A model generated the notes under the pieces. That model worked only from the letters and a program-made list of their open reading frames with translations. It was not told the DNA's origin and made no database searches. 64,000 nucleotides of DNA from Plasmodiophora brassicae (Eukaryota; Endomyxa; Phytomyxea; Plasmodiophorida; Plasmodiophoridae), in assembly GCA_039704465.1 (NCBI GenBank), contig JASFAU010000010.1, forward strand, positions 186,001 to 250,000, given 5' to 3'. Below are positions 10,179 through 22,274 of this stretch, piece by piece (position 1 is the first letter of the stretch; each line of letters opens with the position of its first letter). A program made the position numbers and the translations under genes.

Positions 10179-12066
10179 ATGGGCGCCGTATCGTTCGCGT
10201 TCCATGGCGGGCTGCTGCTCGGGACAGTTCTAATCGCCTGCATTGTGACATGGGCGACCAGGACGCCGTCCGACCATCTGCTGTTCCCGAACGTGGACCC
10301 GTCCGCAGCCACCGCCATCCTCGTCGTGTTCTTCGTTGTCGTGATCCCGTTCACGGTCGCGTCCTGCGCGTTGTTCTTCGCGCGTCGCATCCACCAACCG
10401 ATTCGGTTCCGGGCGCCGAACCTCGTTCTGGGCACCGTTGCGGTTGCCACGATCGCGTTAGTCCTGTTCGTCGTCAAGAGCGCGTTCCCGTCGAGTATCG
10501 GCTGCACGTCGGCGATCGTGTCAACGGCGACCTTATCGTATCTCATGACGGCGTTGCTGGCCGCCCGCCTCTGGCTCCTCCTGTTCGCGTTCCGCCTCCA
10601 GGACGAACGGATGGCGCTGCAACTGGCGAGCAGGACCGTCATCCAGGACCCGTACGACTCGCGTTACGAGGAGCGCTTACGCGATGTCCTGGCCCAATCT
10701 TGTTCGTAGCGTCGCTTCGTCGCCCGCCCTGGCTAACTGTTGCTGCCAGGGTTTGTGAGCCATCGACGGCTGGTCTCGACGACGCACCTGACAATGGGCG
10801 TGGTGCTGATGACCGTCGCCCTCAGCGTGCCGATCTGGACGATCACGCGGTTGTCGCCGGCGACGTGCCAGGTCGGCGCAATCCAGGACGACCGGATCCT
10901 GCACGTCCTCCTGCTGGACGAGCGCATCGCCCTGACGATCGGCACGGTGATGACGATCGCGTTCTCGGTGCAGCTGGTCGGCTTCCAGGAGAACTTTTTC
11001 ATCAAGGCCGAATGGCAGATGCTGTCCGCCTTCGCCAGCGCCGTCTACGCCGTCTACTACATCGCCCAGGCAAGTATGACGCCTGACGCGTTCCAGGCCC
11101 TCGACAAGCAGGGCTTCACCGTTGCCATCGCCATCGCCGGATACGTCGGCCTCGTCCTGATCACGGTCACGTTCCCGACGGTCCTGTCGTACCGCCATCG
11201 GCACCGGTATCGTCAACGATCCCTGGACGGGGGCACCCTGATGTGTGTTGAGCGCTGACACGGTGCACCCGACCAGGTATGCGACTGGGCTGGTGACGGT
11301 GGCCTCGTCGGATGACCCGCCCGCATCGATGAAGGCGTCGGCCATCGCCGTTGGTGGCATGCCCGTGCAGGACACGGCCGCCCCGACGCTGACCAGCGTT
11401 CTGCGATCGCCGCCCCTCACGGTCGCCTTCGGCAACTTCCTCAAACGCGAATTCTCCATCGAGAACCTGTACGTACGCGGGGTTCGACCCCAACGGTGTT
11501 GATCGATCGCTGAAGGACGCGCGCCCAGGCTGTTCCACATCGAAGGGCACGAGTTCCTGCAGCGCCTGCAACGATTTACGGATCCGTCGTCGACGCTGCA
11601 CGACCAGTCGGCGAGCCAGGTCGTGCGTTCGTCGTCGCTGAAGCTGTACAGGGAGGCGCAGGCGCTGTACGCGACCTACATCATGGAAGGGGCGCCGCAC
11701 GAGGTCAGCATCTCGTCGGAGCGGCGCATGGACGCTGCCCGCTGCCTGGAGCCGCAGCGGCACACGTCGCTGTCGGTCATGACGGCGCTCTGCGTCACCA
11801 TTGAGAACGACGATTTCAACCGGATCGGACAGCCGAACGTGTCGCATCTGCTGCTCACCCTGCGAACCATCATCGGGGCGGCGCTCGATGATTCCTACGA
11901 GGCCATGGAGCGCGATTCCTTCATCCGATTCCTGGAGTCCCCGCTGTACAGGGAGGCGATTCACGCCATGGCGAACGACCCCGCTGACGTCGCCGTTGGC
12001 ATAAGCCCGGCGCCATCACAGGCCCAGCTGGCCACATGGAAATCGCTACCGCCACCCCCGAAGTAA
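10179..12066 (+). CDS. Seven-transmembrane protein with C-terminal RGS domain
   Basis: Exons 10179-10701, 10750-11206, 11277-11468 and 11529-12066; introns 48, 70 and 60 nt; 569 aa. The N-terminal half has about seven hydrophobic segments, four in exon 1 and three in exon 2. Exons 3-4 encode an RGS domain (about aa 365-535): VAFGNFLKREFSIENLLF across the exon 3/4 junction, ALYATYIMEGAPHEVSI, then ERDSFIRFLESPLY. RGS domains accelerate GTP hydrolysis by G-alpha. The 7TM-RGS fusion is known from plant AtRGS1 and some protists and fungi, where it restrains G-protein signalling at the plasma membrane. I start at ATG 10179, just before the first membrane segment. The ligand, if any, is unknown. 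Confidence 0.85.
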
Positions 12067-12434
12067 AATAACGGACGGATCGATTCCCTCGACTGGGCAG
12101 GGCCGTCCTCTGCTATCTGTGCTGACAATGTCTCTTGGCGTGCTGCTGCCGAGCACGATACGCGCCATACAATGGATACCGGATTGCCGATCGCATGCGC
12201 CCCCTCCCCCTCGTGGCACGGAAGAAGTCGGCGAGGAAGACGGCGGATTCGGGTTCCTCCGGGCCCTGCAGGCATGGTACATCGTTGATGTATCCGGCAC
12301 CCAACACACGTTGATTACCAATGGTCGGCATGACGGAAGCAGGCACAACGCAAACGCAAACAATGGGGGTATAGATTCCAGAAAACCGGGTGCCCGAGCC
12401 AACAGCAGGCCCCGAAAGCGCGTCAAGATACAGC
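12067..12434. other. Intergenic between convergent genes
   Basis: The 3' ends of the RGS gene (plus) and LRR gene A (minus) face each other here. It should contain both 3' UTRs. No ORF, repeat or hairpin stands out. Confidence 0.5.
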
Positions 12435-13849
12435 TTATTCTTCTGGATTCCTATAGTTCCCGTCGCACGTGATGGCGGCTGCGGGTGGAAGCCCCCAATA
12501 ACGTTTAAGATCGTCACCGGGGTCCATCCCCTCGCAAATATCATTGTCGGCGAGACACCTGTACATGTCGTTAGCGATTCCGGCAGTCGAGCTGGTTGGG
12601 ATGACCAGGACTGGAAGCGGAGGCATACAATATTTTGAGGGATACAAGTTCAGCGAATGCGTCCTCAGCAATATCAGCAATATCCCCGATACCGTTGGAC
12701 ATCAAATCTCTGTGCATAACCAGTTAGGCTTTGGGGAACTTCGCCGTGATCCGGATCCATACAAGATCTCCAGCTCGCGCATTCCATCGAACATGCCCCT
12801 TTCGACCGATTCAAGGCGATTATGGAAGAGATATCTGTGCAATGTTCAACAACGGATGACGTTTCTGTAAGTAATTCTGTACGCACAGATGTTCTAAACC
12901 TGTAGTCGCGGTGAACGCTCCCGGGTGAATGGCCGTAATAGAATTACAACTCATGAAACTTTGGCGAAATCAGCGACCAACATCCCGGATATCACAAACG
13001 GTGGTAAATTGACCATACAGTATTTGCAACGACGTCAAGCCTGCAAACGTGCCCTCGTCGACTGACCGGATTGCATTGCCGTTCAAGTGCCTAAAGCATA
13101 TTAATTCAGGTTGCTCGTCCGCGGTTGTGCCACCTGGCACATACAGCATCTCAAGCTGGGACAAACCCGCGAACGCCGACACCGCAATGTGCGTGATGGC
13201 ATTATTGTCCAAATGTCTGTACCGCAACAGACGAACTTGACCAGAGGGCGCGACGTCATACGTGGCAATGCCGAACGTACAGGTAGAACAGTGAACTTAA
13301 ACCTTGGAACATCCCTTGCTCGATGGATTCAAAACGATTACCAGACAGGTCACTGAACAGACAGCGTTCAGCAATGCACAACCGAAAATGGACACCAGAT
13401 AGTACGCACAGTTTCTCCAATGTGTCAGCTCCTTCGAAGGTACCGGCCTCTACGCTTGATATCCCATGGTTCTTCAGGTCGCTGTGAACATTTCAATTGA
13501 CGACGAGCGATACGTACTGTGGCGCAGCACACGTACATTTCCGTCGCATCATGATATTGGGAAAAGTCTCCTCGCGAAAAGACCACGATATTTCTATCTC
13601 TCCCATCCCTATCACGAGGGCATGGTTAGTATGCCGAGACGGGACACGTATGGTCGCATACAGAGTGGTATCCTCGTCCTCGACGTCAGCCACTAGTTCG
13701 TGACGAACGGGAAAGCGGCGGGCCGCTGCGAACCGCGTCCCGGGCGCTGACGGGATCCACAGCAGGCAGGGCACTACCAGCAGAATGATCGACATTCGAC
13801 ACGCAGCAAGGGCCTTGGAGAGAACAGCAGCAGCAGCAGCAGCAGACAT
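12435..13849 (-). CDS. Secreted leucine-rich-repeat protein A, one LRR per 72-nt exon
   Basis: Ten exons on the minus strand: 13662-13849, then seven exons of exactly 72 nt (13537-13608, 13410-13481, 13281-13352, 13145-13216, 13019-13090, 12887-12958, 12763-12834), one of 81 nt (12629-12709) and a terminal 12435-12558. All junctions are phase 2, introns 52-70 nt; 298 aa. Each middle exon encodes one 24-residue repeat of the form L-x-x-N-x-I-x-x-I-x-x-G-x-F-x-x-L-x-x-L, for example DNNAITHIAVSAFAGLSQLE. The N-terminus is a signal peptide; ATG 13795 (MSIILLVVPCLLW) is an alternative to ATG 13849, which adds a poly-Ala run from a CAG/GCA repeat. The C-terminus (CLADNDICEG...) is a short capping exon without a membrane segment, so secretion is predicted. 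Ligand and role unknown. Confidence 0.85.
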
Positions 13850-15317
13850 GACGGCTGCCGGGAATCGGTGTCGGGGTCACGAACGCTGTCCTTCGAGAAT
13901 CGCAATGGCCCGCTGACGACGGTCGCCCGGCCACCAGGCCAGGGCACGAGCCGCACGGCCCATGTCGAAAACCGGCCCCAAACCAGTCCGGACTCAGGCC
14001 TGGAGCACGCTGCACGCTCTCGCCCGCTATTTCTGGACTGATGAGTGATGACATGGCCGGCATCCGCCCACGTTTCGAATAGGTAGTCAAGAGGGTTGCC
14101 GTCATCGAAGTCCACGCAGGCGCGCCCTCCCGCTGCGGGTAGCACGAGCCCAGGTTCTGGACGTACCCAGTCGAATGAACGATCTGTCGGAGCTGGACGT
14201 TGGGAAGGCCGGTTACAAGGTGCGCGTGCTGGTGCGAAGAATGCAGAGAGCGCCACGTGGCAGCAGAATGCCGACGGCATGACATGACTAACAGGTGCAG
14301 CGCCGGCATATACCAAGGCAGGTATATACACTGGTACCTAATATTGCCGGACGACTATATACAGCTGGGTCGTAATATGGGCTAGATGTCCTGTTGCTTC
14401 CAGTCCTTCATATCGTTGACGACGGCCCTGTGATCCCAGATGCACGTGTCTCACGTCTGGCAGCAGATCGGCCACTTTTTGGGTACGACTGGTTGCAGTA
14501 TGGTCACGTGCCGGCACGGGAAAGACTGTTGGACACAGACCAGGATACGACAGGGACACAGGCCGACAATGGCCGTCACAGGCCAACATGGTATGACGCA
14601 AAGTTGACACAAAGCTTAGGAAGGGTGCAAACAGGCCACAAGCGAAAGGGTGCCGAGCTGTATGAATCTGATTAAGAATCATCTTCCACATCCCGTGGAA
14701 TGCTGATGACGACACTCGCTTCCGCTCTTGGCAGCACCGCAACAAACCTTGCCCGTACGATGTCATCGGTGGCGCTGCCGGTGAGTTCTTAGGATAAATG
14801 GGTTTCGACAAGGCGACGTTCGCATAAACAAGTCTGGCTGACCGGAAATAACGGAGATAACTTGATACTGGTCACATATCGGCCGGGGTAGACGGAAACG
14901 GGACTCTCGCCCACGTGACCGCGATACGTCGGGCGCACGCACCCGTAGCCGAGATTTCGTCTTGTGCATTCTCCACCGCCTTTCCGATCGCAGGGTAACC
15001 ACTTTTCCAGTTTGTCGTGCGGATCAACTGCACCATCAGCCCCTCTCCGGACCTCACCTCCCCAGGTACCCCAGAATGCATAAAACAGTGTACAATGCAC
15101 GTATTATACTGTGTTATACACCCTTCATGGCCTGAGCGTGTATAATACAGTTCCATAGAAGCGCCGTGGCGTAGATGGTAGGTAGCACAGAAGGTACCCG
15201 CGCGGCGGTGAAGTCTGGTGGAGTGCCGTGGCTGTAGTGCGTGACGGACCTTCACGGACACCGCGACGGACATTGCAGTGCAGATCGAGATCATTTCAGG
15301 GGAATCCCCGTCTAAGG
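13850..15317. other. 1.5-kb region with no supported gene
   Basis: Between the divergent starts of LRR gene A and the WDR43-like gene. Minus-strand ORFs at 13774-14280 and 14338-14811 have no recognisable domain and are not annotated. The stretch likely contains both promoters. A small AT-rich patch with TATACAC-type words lies around 15110-15150. Confidence 0.4.
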
Positions 15318-17167
15318 ATGCCAACGGCACCGACGCTGACCGGATTTACACGTGATGGCGCACTGTTGGTTACGGTGTCTCCTGACCATCTGCTGCGCGT
15401 CTTCGTCAGCGCCACCGGGTCGCTGCATTGCCCGGCGATAAAGGTGCCGTCGTCCCAGGCGCTCCAGTGCTTAGCCATCGGATCGAACCATGCCGCAATT
15501 GGTAGGCGCTCCTCCTCGGCTGTACGCTGCCGAGTCCATACATAACGATGATGATGTAGGTGGTTCCTTGGGATCCCTTATTATTTGCGATCTGTCCCTC
15601 GGCAAAGTGGTTAGCGAAATTGCGGGCGCCCACAGTGACGCCGTCAACAGCCTGTGTTTCGGCCGCGATGATGCAGTAAGGTTCCCGAGTGCACCCGTGC
15701 CGAGCACTGTCTCACATACGCTTGCTACAGACCCTGTACTCGTGCAGCGCGGACGGCTGGTGCAGCGAATGGAGCATCTCTGCGAAGCAGTGCCGTGCGA
15801 TGAGGAAGTTCCGCCCGTCGAAGCGCACGGCAACCGTTCAACTGGAGATCAACCCGGCCGGAACGCTGCTGGCCTGCGGTAAAGACTTGCTATGTTCGCA
15901 GACGTTTCCTCGTCTTATGGGCTGTTCAGGTGCGAACAACATCAAGATCATCGACCTCGGGTCTCTGCAGGCCGTTGCCAAGCTGAGAGGTCACGCCACG
16001 CCGATCCGGCAGATGCGATTCTCTGCCAACGGCAAGATGCTCTACTCGATTGCGCATAACGACCGAGTCGTCAACGCGTTCAGGTCAACCCCTCGGCGGC
16101 CGACCACACAGTATGCAACCGCTGACATCGTTGCAGAATATCATCGGACAAGTCGGGCAAAGCTGGCACGATTGACGCGTGCGCGTGCTACTCATCAGAC
16201 GAACGACCGCGGTCTCTGCGTTTGCACCCTTCGGATCGCCTTCTAGCTTATGTCACTCATTCCGGGAACATTGCTGTCTTCAAGGTTAGTCAACAGCCTC
16301 TTGCTACGGTACGGGTCTAACGTCGTCTTGCAGACGATATCCAAGAAAGCAACGGGACGAAGCCTTACCGACTGCATCAAGATCACGTCAGGATCTGTGC
16401 ACGACGTGCAGTTCGTTGCTAACGCCGACAAGCTCGTTACTGTGCACGGCATCCTTACGACGCCTGTGTTCTCGGTGGTCGATGCGACGGCCCCTGCCGA
16501 GCTTCCTTCGGTGGCTAATGGCTTGTTCCTTCCGGCAAACGGCAAGAAGCAGAAGCGCATCGCCTTTGAGAGTCCGGTAGACGTCATCAACGGAACGAAG
16601 AGCGCGACGAAGCGCGCGAAGCTCCCTGAGTCGGCTACTGCCAATGCACCGGTCGACGTTCCAGTGCTCGGCGAAGTCCCCGCCGAGCCTGCCAGCGACG
16701 AAGGTCTTACCGCAGACTCCATGGTCGCCCTTCTGTCACAAGCTTTGAAAGCCGATGACGCCGATAAGCTTCGCATCGTACTGCGAGAAGCGAGGCCGTC
16801 GTTCATTCGCACAACGGTTGCCAGGCTGGCACCCGCCACCGCGCCTACCTTGCTGCGAGTACTTGTCAAACGCCTGCAGTCACCCGGGTCACACGTGCAG
16901 ATGCTAAGCACCATGCAGTGGCTGGTCGCACTGCTCACCCGGCATGCCACTGCCCTCATGTCCGCATCTGAATTGCTCGGCGACGTCAAACAGGTGCTCC
17001 AGGCCCGGCTCCAGCACGGCGCCACGCTTCAAGCCCTCAGCGGCCGCCTCCAGCTCCTACAGATCCAGTCCCGCCTGCGTCGCCCGCAGACGGACGACGC
17101 AGACCCAGCCGATGTCCCCGTTTATGTCGACGCTGACTCCGACGACGACGACGACAGGTCATCATGA
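15318..17167 (+). CDS. UTP5: WDR43/UTP5-like small-subunit processome protein
   Basis: Six exons, 15318-15501, 15560-15675, 15731-15878, 15930-16083, 16137-16284 and 16334-17167, give 527 aa; introns 49-58 nt. The N-terminal two thirds are WD40 blades: FTRDGALLVTVSPDHLLRVF, SLIICDLSLGK, LYSCSADGWCSEW, IKIIDLGSLQAVAKLRGH, RLLAYVTHSGNIAVF. The C-terminus (about aa 410-500) is an Utp12-family helical domain (LLSQALKADDADKLRIVL ... LVKRLQSPG), followed by an acidic DSDDDDD tail. UTP5/WDR43 is part of the t-UTP/UTP-A complex that binds nascent pre-rRNA in the nucleolus and supports 18S maturation. Length fits the family (human 677, yeast 643) but is on the short side. UTP4- or NOL10-type WD proteins are less likely because of the Utp12 domain. 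Confidence 0.85.
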
Positions 17168-17443
17168 TCATCTCCTCATACAGCACGAACAATTCCTTTG
17201 CCATCGCGAATGTTCCCTGCCGTACCGCCCAGTCGGGTTTTGCGCGTTCCGCTGTAGCGACGCGCCGGACACGGCGTCCGGGTTCCAGAACGACCGTCGA
17301 CAGGACAGGTCGCGCGGCGTCGAACGCTCGGTGGGTGTATTTTTAGGCAGGCGCGCGCTCCGGGTCGACGTGGCGCCGCCCGTCGCGTTCACCCATCGCT
17401 CAGAGGCCAGCCTCTGGGGTGTTGGAGGTCAGCACCGCAAACG

Positions 17444-19284
17444 ATGGGACGGGCCGTATCGGAACGCCTGCGTCGCCGGTCGTCGGCGTTCGTCGGTGAC
17501 TGTGATGCGTACGACCATTCGATGCCACGGCCGTTCGCGTACCGCGGGGAGGGGCAGCTGAACACCCCTCGTGAAATCGCCAAGGTCAGCGATTTGTCCA
17601 GCCGCGAGAGACCGTATCTGATGCTCGTGCGCGGAGATCGTTCTCATGTGCGTTCTGTTGGTTCCCGTGATCCGCTGCCTGCTCCTGGCTGTCGTTGTGC
17701 TGCTGACGCTGATTATCACGCGGCTGACGCTGATCGGTTGGAAGAAAGGGCACGATGCCCGCGGGGCGACATTGCCAATGCCGGTCTGGCGCCGCAATAT
17801 CCTGTCGGCGACCGCTCGGGCGATGAGCCATTGCATTCTGTTCTGCTTCGGTGTCTATCGCGTCAAGGTCATCGGTCGTCCGGATCGACGATGCAAAATC
17901 ATTGTGTCCAACCACGTCAGCGTACTGGACGGGTTCGCGCTGACGTCGCAAGTGGCGTGCATGGCTGTCGCGAAGCAGGAGGTGGAGAAGATACCGTTGC
18001 TGGGATCCGTTGCCACCGCTCTGCAGTTCATCTTCATTGATCGCGGCAGTTCGTCTGCCCGGTCAGATGTACTTCAGCAGATCAAGGAGCGCACGCAGAT
18101 GGATGGGTTCCCGCCGCTGCTCATATTTCCCGAAGGTAGAAGTCGCCTCTGGGCTCCGTTTGGCACAGTGGTTGATCCCCGGTACAGGAACGACGTCGAA
18201 CAATACGACACTACTTCGCTTCAAGAAAGGCGGATTCGTTGTATGTACTAGAATACGGACGACCTCTGGTGTGGCGTTCTGTTTTATGGAATCGTCGTGT
18301 TTAGGCCAGTGTCCCGGTTCAGCCTGTTGCTCTGAAGTCGCGTTACGGTCAAATGCAACTGAGCGCACACCTGTCCTTACTTCATGTTTATAGGTATCCC
18401 TGGGAATATTTCGATCCTAGTTGGACAAATTATTCTCCACAGATGGGTGGCACCTGTTTCCGACTGCTCTGCCAGGTACCTTCTGCTAGAGCTGACCGCC
18501 TGACGATGACGTCTTACGCGTTCGCTTCTGGTAGGTCTATACGTCCGTCGAAGTAACCTGGTTGCCTGTCGTCACGCCGACGCCTGAGGAAGCTGCTGAC
18601 CCGCAGCTATTCGCTGACAATGTTCGAACTGTATGTGACTGACGTCACGGCTCCCTGCTGCTGTTCACATTTGTGCCTTGTATCCAGACAATGGCGCGAG
18701 TAATGCGCCTCCCAATTGTCCCATTTAGCGCTGAAGACTCGGTTGTTGACGGCTGGCTGCAGAGCAAGGTTCCACCAGGGCAGTCTGTTTTCGGTAGACA
18801 ACTGACATCTAGTGTCCAGAACCGCACGCGGAAGCACATCGAGGCTGTTGATGTCGGGATCTCTGTGTATGAACTCAAACAGCGGTTCAACATCAGGCTA
18901 GAGCAGATCAAGGTCCTCATTGACGAGTTCAACGTGATCGATTCAAAGTCCGTCTGCGCTGTGTGTATCGTATATTGGCGTGCCTAACTGTTCTTTAGCA
19001 AGGACCGCGTTCTCTCCATTGAAGAGATGACTGCATACGTCGGAAATGTACAGTTACGCGCTTGGAGTGGTCCAGTTTGCATACTGAGGCGTTTAATCGT
19101 GCAGGACGATTTCGTTCGTCGCGTCTTCTTTTCGTTCGACTCGAACGACAGCGGGTTTATCGACTACCGCGAGTTCATCATCGGCTGCTTAACGCTGAAC
19201 GACGAAGACGACGTCTCACGTCGGGAGCCGCTCACGTTCCGCGACATTGTCCAAAGAACCCGCGCCCTTTACGTCTCCTCGTAA
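17444..19284 (+). CDS. Lysophospholipid acyltransferase with EF-hands (LPCAT/LPEAT type)
   Basis: Nine exons: 17444-17584, 17637-18135, 18188-18240, 18305-18336, 18394-18475, 18535-18630, 18688-18947, 18999-19047, 19105-19284; 463 aa. An N-terminal membrane segment (MCVLLVPVIRCLLLAVVVLL) precedes PlsC-family motif I, NHVSVLDG (HX4D, about aa 138), and the FPEGTTSNN motif (about aa 212), which only appears after splicing. FKKGGFV and LKYPWEYFDPSW match plant LPEAT and animal LPCAT1/2. The C-terminus carries two EF-hand-like loops, DSNKDRVLSIEE (about aa 386) and DSNDSGFIDYRE (about aa 415), the second canonical. The enzyme reacylates lysophospholipids at the ER. It ends soon after the second loop, earlier than human LPCAT1/2, so a missed downstream exon is possible. 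Confidence 0.87.
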
Positions 19285-19487
19285 ACTATTAATTCGCGTG
19301 CGCACCTGGATGCCCCCAACTTCTGGCTCGGGGCGCATGGGCCCGACAGCCTGATTGCACCGAGGAAAATTTTGGGCGCGGCCTCTCCGGCCAGTGTTGG
19401 ACGAGGAGCCCCCCGTCCTGCGGAGAGAGGCATACCGACTGGGCACGTGTCGCACGGTGTCTGACTGGCGTGTTCAAGTTGCGACTG

Positions 19488-20259
19488 ATGCAGCGTTTGC
19501 CGTCGGCGGGTCGTCATTCGCGTCGGGCGCTGGCGGGTCGACGCGCCCGCTGGGCGGCGACGGCGGCCGAGGAGATGCCGGAGCCGAACTGGTCGTATCT
19601 GGCCGTGCCTGGGTACGCGACGCGCCTGACCGCCGGCATGCAGGAATCGCATGCTCCAGGGCGCGACGACTGACGACGAAAGGAGCCTCATTGCGCAGCT
19701 GCGTGCGGGCCAGGCTGAAATGCTATCGCACATTTCCGCTGCTGAGAAACCGGCGCCGAAGATCGACTGGAAGCGTTGGGAGGAGGTCTGCCGGGATATC
19801 CTGAGGTGTCTCACGTTCTCACACCCTGGCAGACCCTGTCCAGCAAAGACCTTGTTGCAGATTACAAGAAGGCGTACAGCACTGCCGATTTCGAGAAAGC
19901 CGCTTCGGGATCCGAGTACAAGGAGTACCTGGAACAAGTTCGTCGCGAGCACAAAGATGCCGTTAGTTCAGATGACCACCAGTTAACATTCGCACTGACG
20001 CGGTTCCGCTCAATCTGTCAGATGGCCAAAGTTGGCGACCTTGTCACCAAGATCAAGGACGGGATTGCGCAGTTGAAAGAAGAGAAACAGCAAGTCATCC
20101 AGGTCAGGCTTATCTCTGTGGGGAGTTTTATACGGGCTCACTTGTGCACATCAGAACAAGGCGGATCTGGAGACGGCTACCCTTGCGTCCGAGATGGCGA
20201 AACGCCCGGATCTGGACAAGAAGTTCACAGAGGAGTTCAAGGACGACAAATTTTTCTAA
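19488..20259 (+). CDS. Mitochondrial ATP synthase subunit d
   Basis: Exons 19488-19604, 19660-19785, 19833-20102 and 20155-20259; 205 aa. The N-terminus (MQRLPSAGRHSRRALAGRRA) is Arg-rich with no acidic residue, as in a mitochondrial presequence. The core PAPKIDWKRWEE followed by LVADYKKAYSTADFE resembles the AIDWAYYK...GLVDDFEKKF region of animal subunit d. The C-terminus KRPDLDKKFTEEFKDDKFF corresponds to the family's Tyr/Pro-rich end. Subunit d is part of the peripheral stalk of F1Fo ATP synthase. For the first intron I chose the 55-nt version (19605-19659), because the alternative GT-AG pair would leave only 31 nt. Similarity is modest, so this is a good but not certain call. Confidence 0.68.
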
Positions 20260-21525
20260 CCGTCGCGTTGAGCAGTGCGAACATTCGTACAGCAGTTACC
20301 TCTTCACTTCATTCGTTTCGTGCGATGTCGAGGAAATTCAGCAAATGGTAGTGCTTTGTCCGCCACGACTTGTATGCACGGGCATCCTCCTGCGGCAAAA
20401 TGTGGCACTGCACGTACAAATACGTGTAGCTATTGCATGCCGCGTATGGGGTGTTTCAACCGGCAGACATCATTCTCGTTACTGTACAGGAATCCATCAG
20501 AGAGCCGATGTTCTCGCGCTTGCCATCACCGGAGCCAGACGGCTGTCATCATAGGGAGCGCCGTAGGTCTACACGTTGACTGTCCTTCGAATGACAAGTG
20601 TCATCCCACCTACGAGTCACTTGTGGTCATACGTTATCAGTTGGCCACTCTTACGCGTTCGACACGAAGGTGGTTTACTAGCTGGTCAGGTCGCTGGCCA
20701 TCATCGTTTCTGCTTCTTCGGCTTGGGCGGTTTGCGCTATGATACCTGGAAGCCCGTGCCGGAGGGCATCGACCTTGCGCTAGGCAGCAGATTGGCGACT
20801 TTGGGGTACGATGGGACGCAGTGTGGACACACGTCGGCACAGGGCACAATGTGGGTCTACAGCATTTGGACACAATCCCCTTCACGGTACAGAGTTTAAC
20901 CTTACTTTAGTCACCCCTCGAGATAGTCACAACCCCCACTTTAGTCACAAGAATCCAGGAACAATTGTCCCCATAACCAGAGTTCACGCGATATAAGAAC
21001 CAGGGCTTAAGGATTTTATTAATGCCGAACCCTTAAGCCTTCCACCAAGAAGATACCAACGGGTTCTTTGGTTTCGCAGGTCCTCCCGATATCCAGATCA
21101 GTTCCTTCAGAACAGAGTCGAGTTCGACAGCGTGACGACCACTTAACGCCAGACTTGACTTTTGCTGGAAACGTGGAATTATTAGGCCAAGCCCAGACAG
21201 GAACGGGATTACGGGATCGCTATCGCGACCAAAGAGTTTTTCGGCCTGGTGGAGTGTGTTAGGAGCAACCTTGATTTTAACACAGAACGCACACTCGTGC
21301 TTACCTCCGGATTGTACAACGGAGTGCCTGAGCCGTAAAAATCTATTGCCTTGAACAGCGAGGAATTACCCGCAAACAAACAGCATGCATCGGATCGTGG
21401 ACATAGTTGGTCCGATGGCCGAAATTTGACAGGATGCCGACAGAATACACATCATAGCCAGGGTCACGAAATCCGCCCCGATCTTCCAAATTCCCTGAAG
21501 TCATACGACGCCGAATATCGTCATC
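20260..21525. other. Accessory intergenic region with an LRR gene relic
   Basis: No intact gene. Around 20810-20890, minus strand, lies a decayed relative of the Cys-rich N-terminal LRR exon seen at about 22990-23070 and 26570-26640 (shared words such as CCACATTGTGCCCTGTGCCGAC), shifted in frame. From 20890 to about 21330 the DNA is lower in GC and rich in TTTAGTCAC-type words. No protein similarity was recognised. Confidence 0.4.
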
Positions 21526-21630
21526 GAAAGTCTGGGTGTTGCATCCCAAACTCTAGGTGTTGAATCCCAAACTCTAGGTGTGACGTGCCAAATATTGGGT
21601 GCTCCAACCTTTTTGCCCCCCCCCCCCCCT
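21526..21630. repeat. 21-bp tandem repeat followed by a poly-C tract
   Basis: About four imperfect copies of a 21-bp unit (core CTCTAGGTGTTGAATCCCAAA) from 21526 to about 21605, followed by an uninterrupted C run near 21617-21630. Downstream, near 21786-21830 and 22130-22200, are related TGTAAAATACATG / TGTATTTTACATG words in opposite orientation, possibly the ends of a small non-autonomous element. No target duplication could be confirmed. Confidence 0.5.
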
Positions 21631-22274
21631 TGACCCTCAAGAAGATAAATATCCCGTCGCAAATGTGCCAAAAAAGGGGGGAAATCCGAGGATGTCCGAA
21701 AGTCAAGACTCAAGAGCCATGTCAGAGAGTCAAGCGCCAGTGGGAACTCTATGGAATTGTTAAAAACAGGGAATGGCTGGTTGAGTGTAAAATACATGTA
21801 TTTTACACGTAAAAAACATGTTTAAAACAGCAGGGGGCTGCGCCCCCCTCGCAGTACGCCTTCGTACCATGGTCACGGTCCTGACAACCTGACCAGATTC
21901 GATGACCTCTTCGTCACCAACGGGGTACAAATGTGTGTCCGAAATCGCCTCGGGAAGTGTGCCTGCCTCGAAATGCCAACGAACCCTGCGAACCCCAGTC
22001 GCTTCGGTCCTATCGCGGCCAGCAGGCTAATCGACCACAACGACATGAGACAAGACGACGACGACGACGCGCACGCGAATGGCTCCTGGACGGCGGAGGT
22101 GTATCCGCGGATCGGGAAACCGTTACGTTACCTGTATTTTACAGTGTAAAGTTGGTTCCCGAGAGGTGTATTTTACATGTAAAAAACAGGCTTGTAAAAA
22201 ACGCCCCTTTATTACAACAATTCCATAGCCGTGGCCCGTTGGGCGTGGATCCTGCCGCGATCGCACCCAGTTCC

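Noticed and set aside
12759..13662. Regular alternation of 72-bp and about 55-bp blocks resembling a CRISPR array
   Set aside because: The 72-bp blocks are coding LRR exons with divergent sequence and the spacers are GT-AG introns. This is a eukaryotic gene.
13774..14280. Minus ORF with a signal-like start (MPSAFCCHVALSAFF)
   Set aside because: It overlaps exon 1 of LRR gene A, runs into a Leu homopolymer that is the CAG repeat read in another frame, and has no domain. It could be a small secreted protein, but nothing supports it.
14338..14811. 157-aa minus ORF
   Set aside because: No domain, no splice-consistent extension, mixed codon bias.
19613..19643. 31-nt GT-AG intron in the ATP synthase subunit d gene
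   Set aside because: Much shorter than any other intron here. A 55-nt alternative (19605-19659) keeps the frame and matches the local size range.
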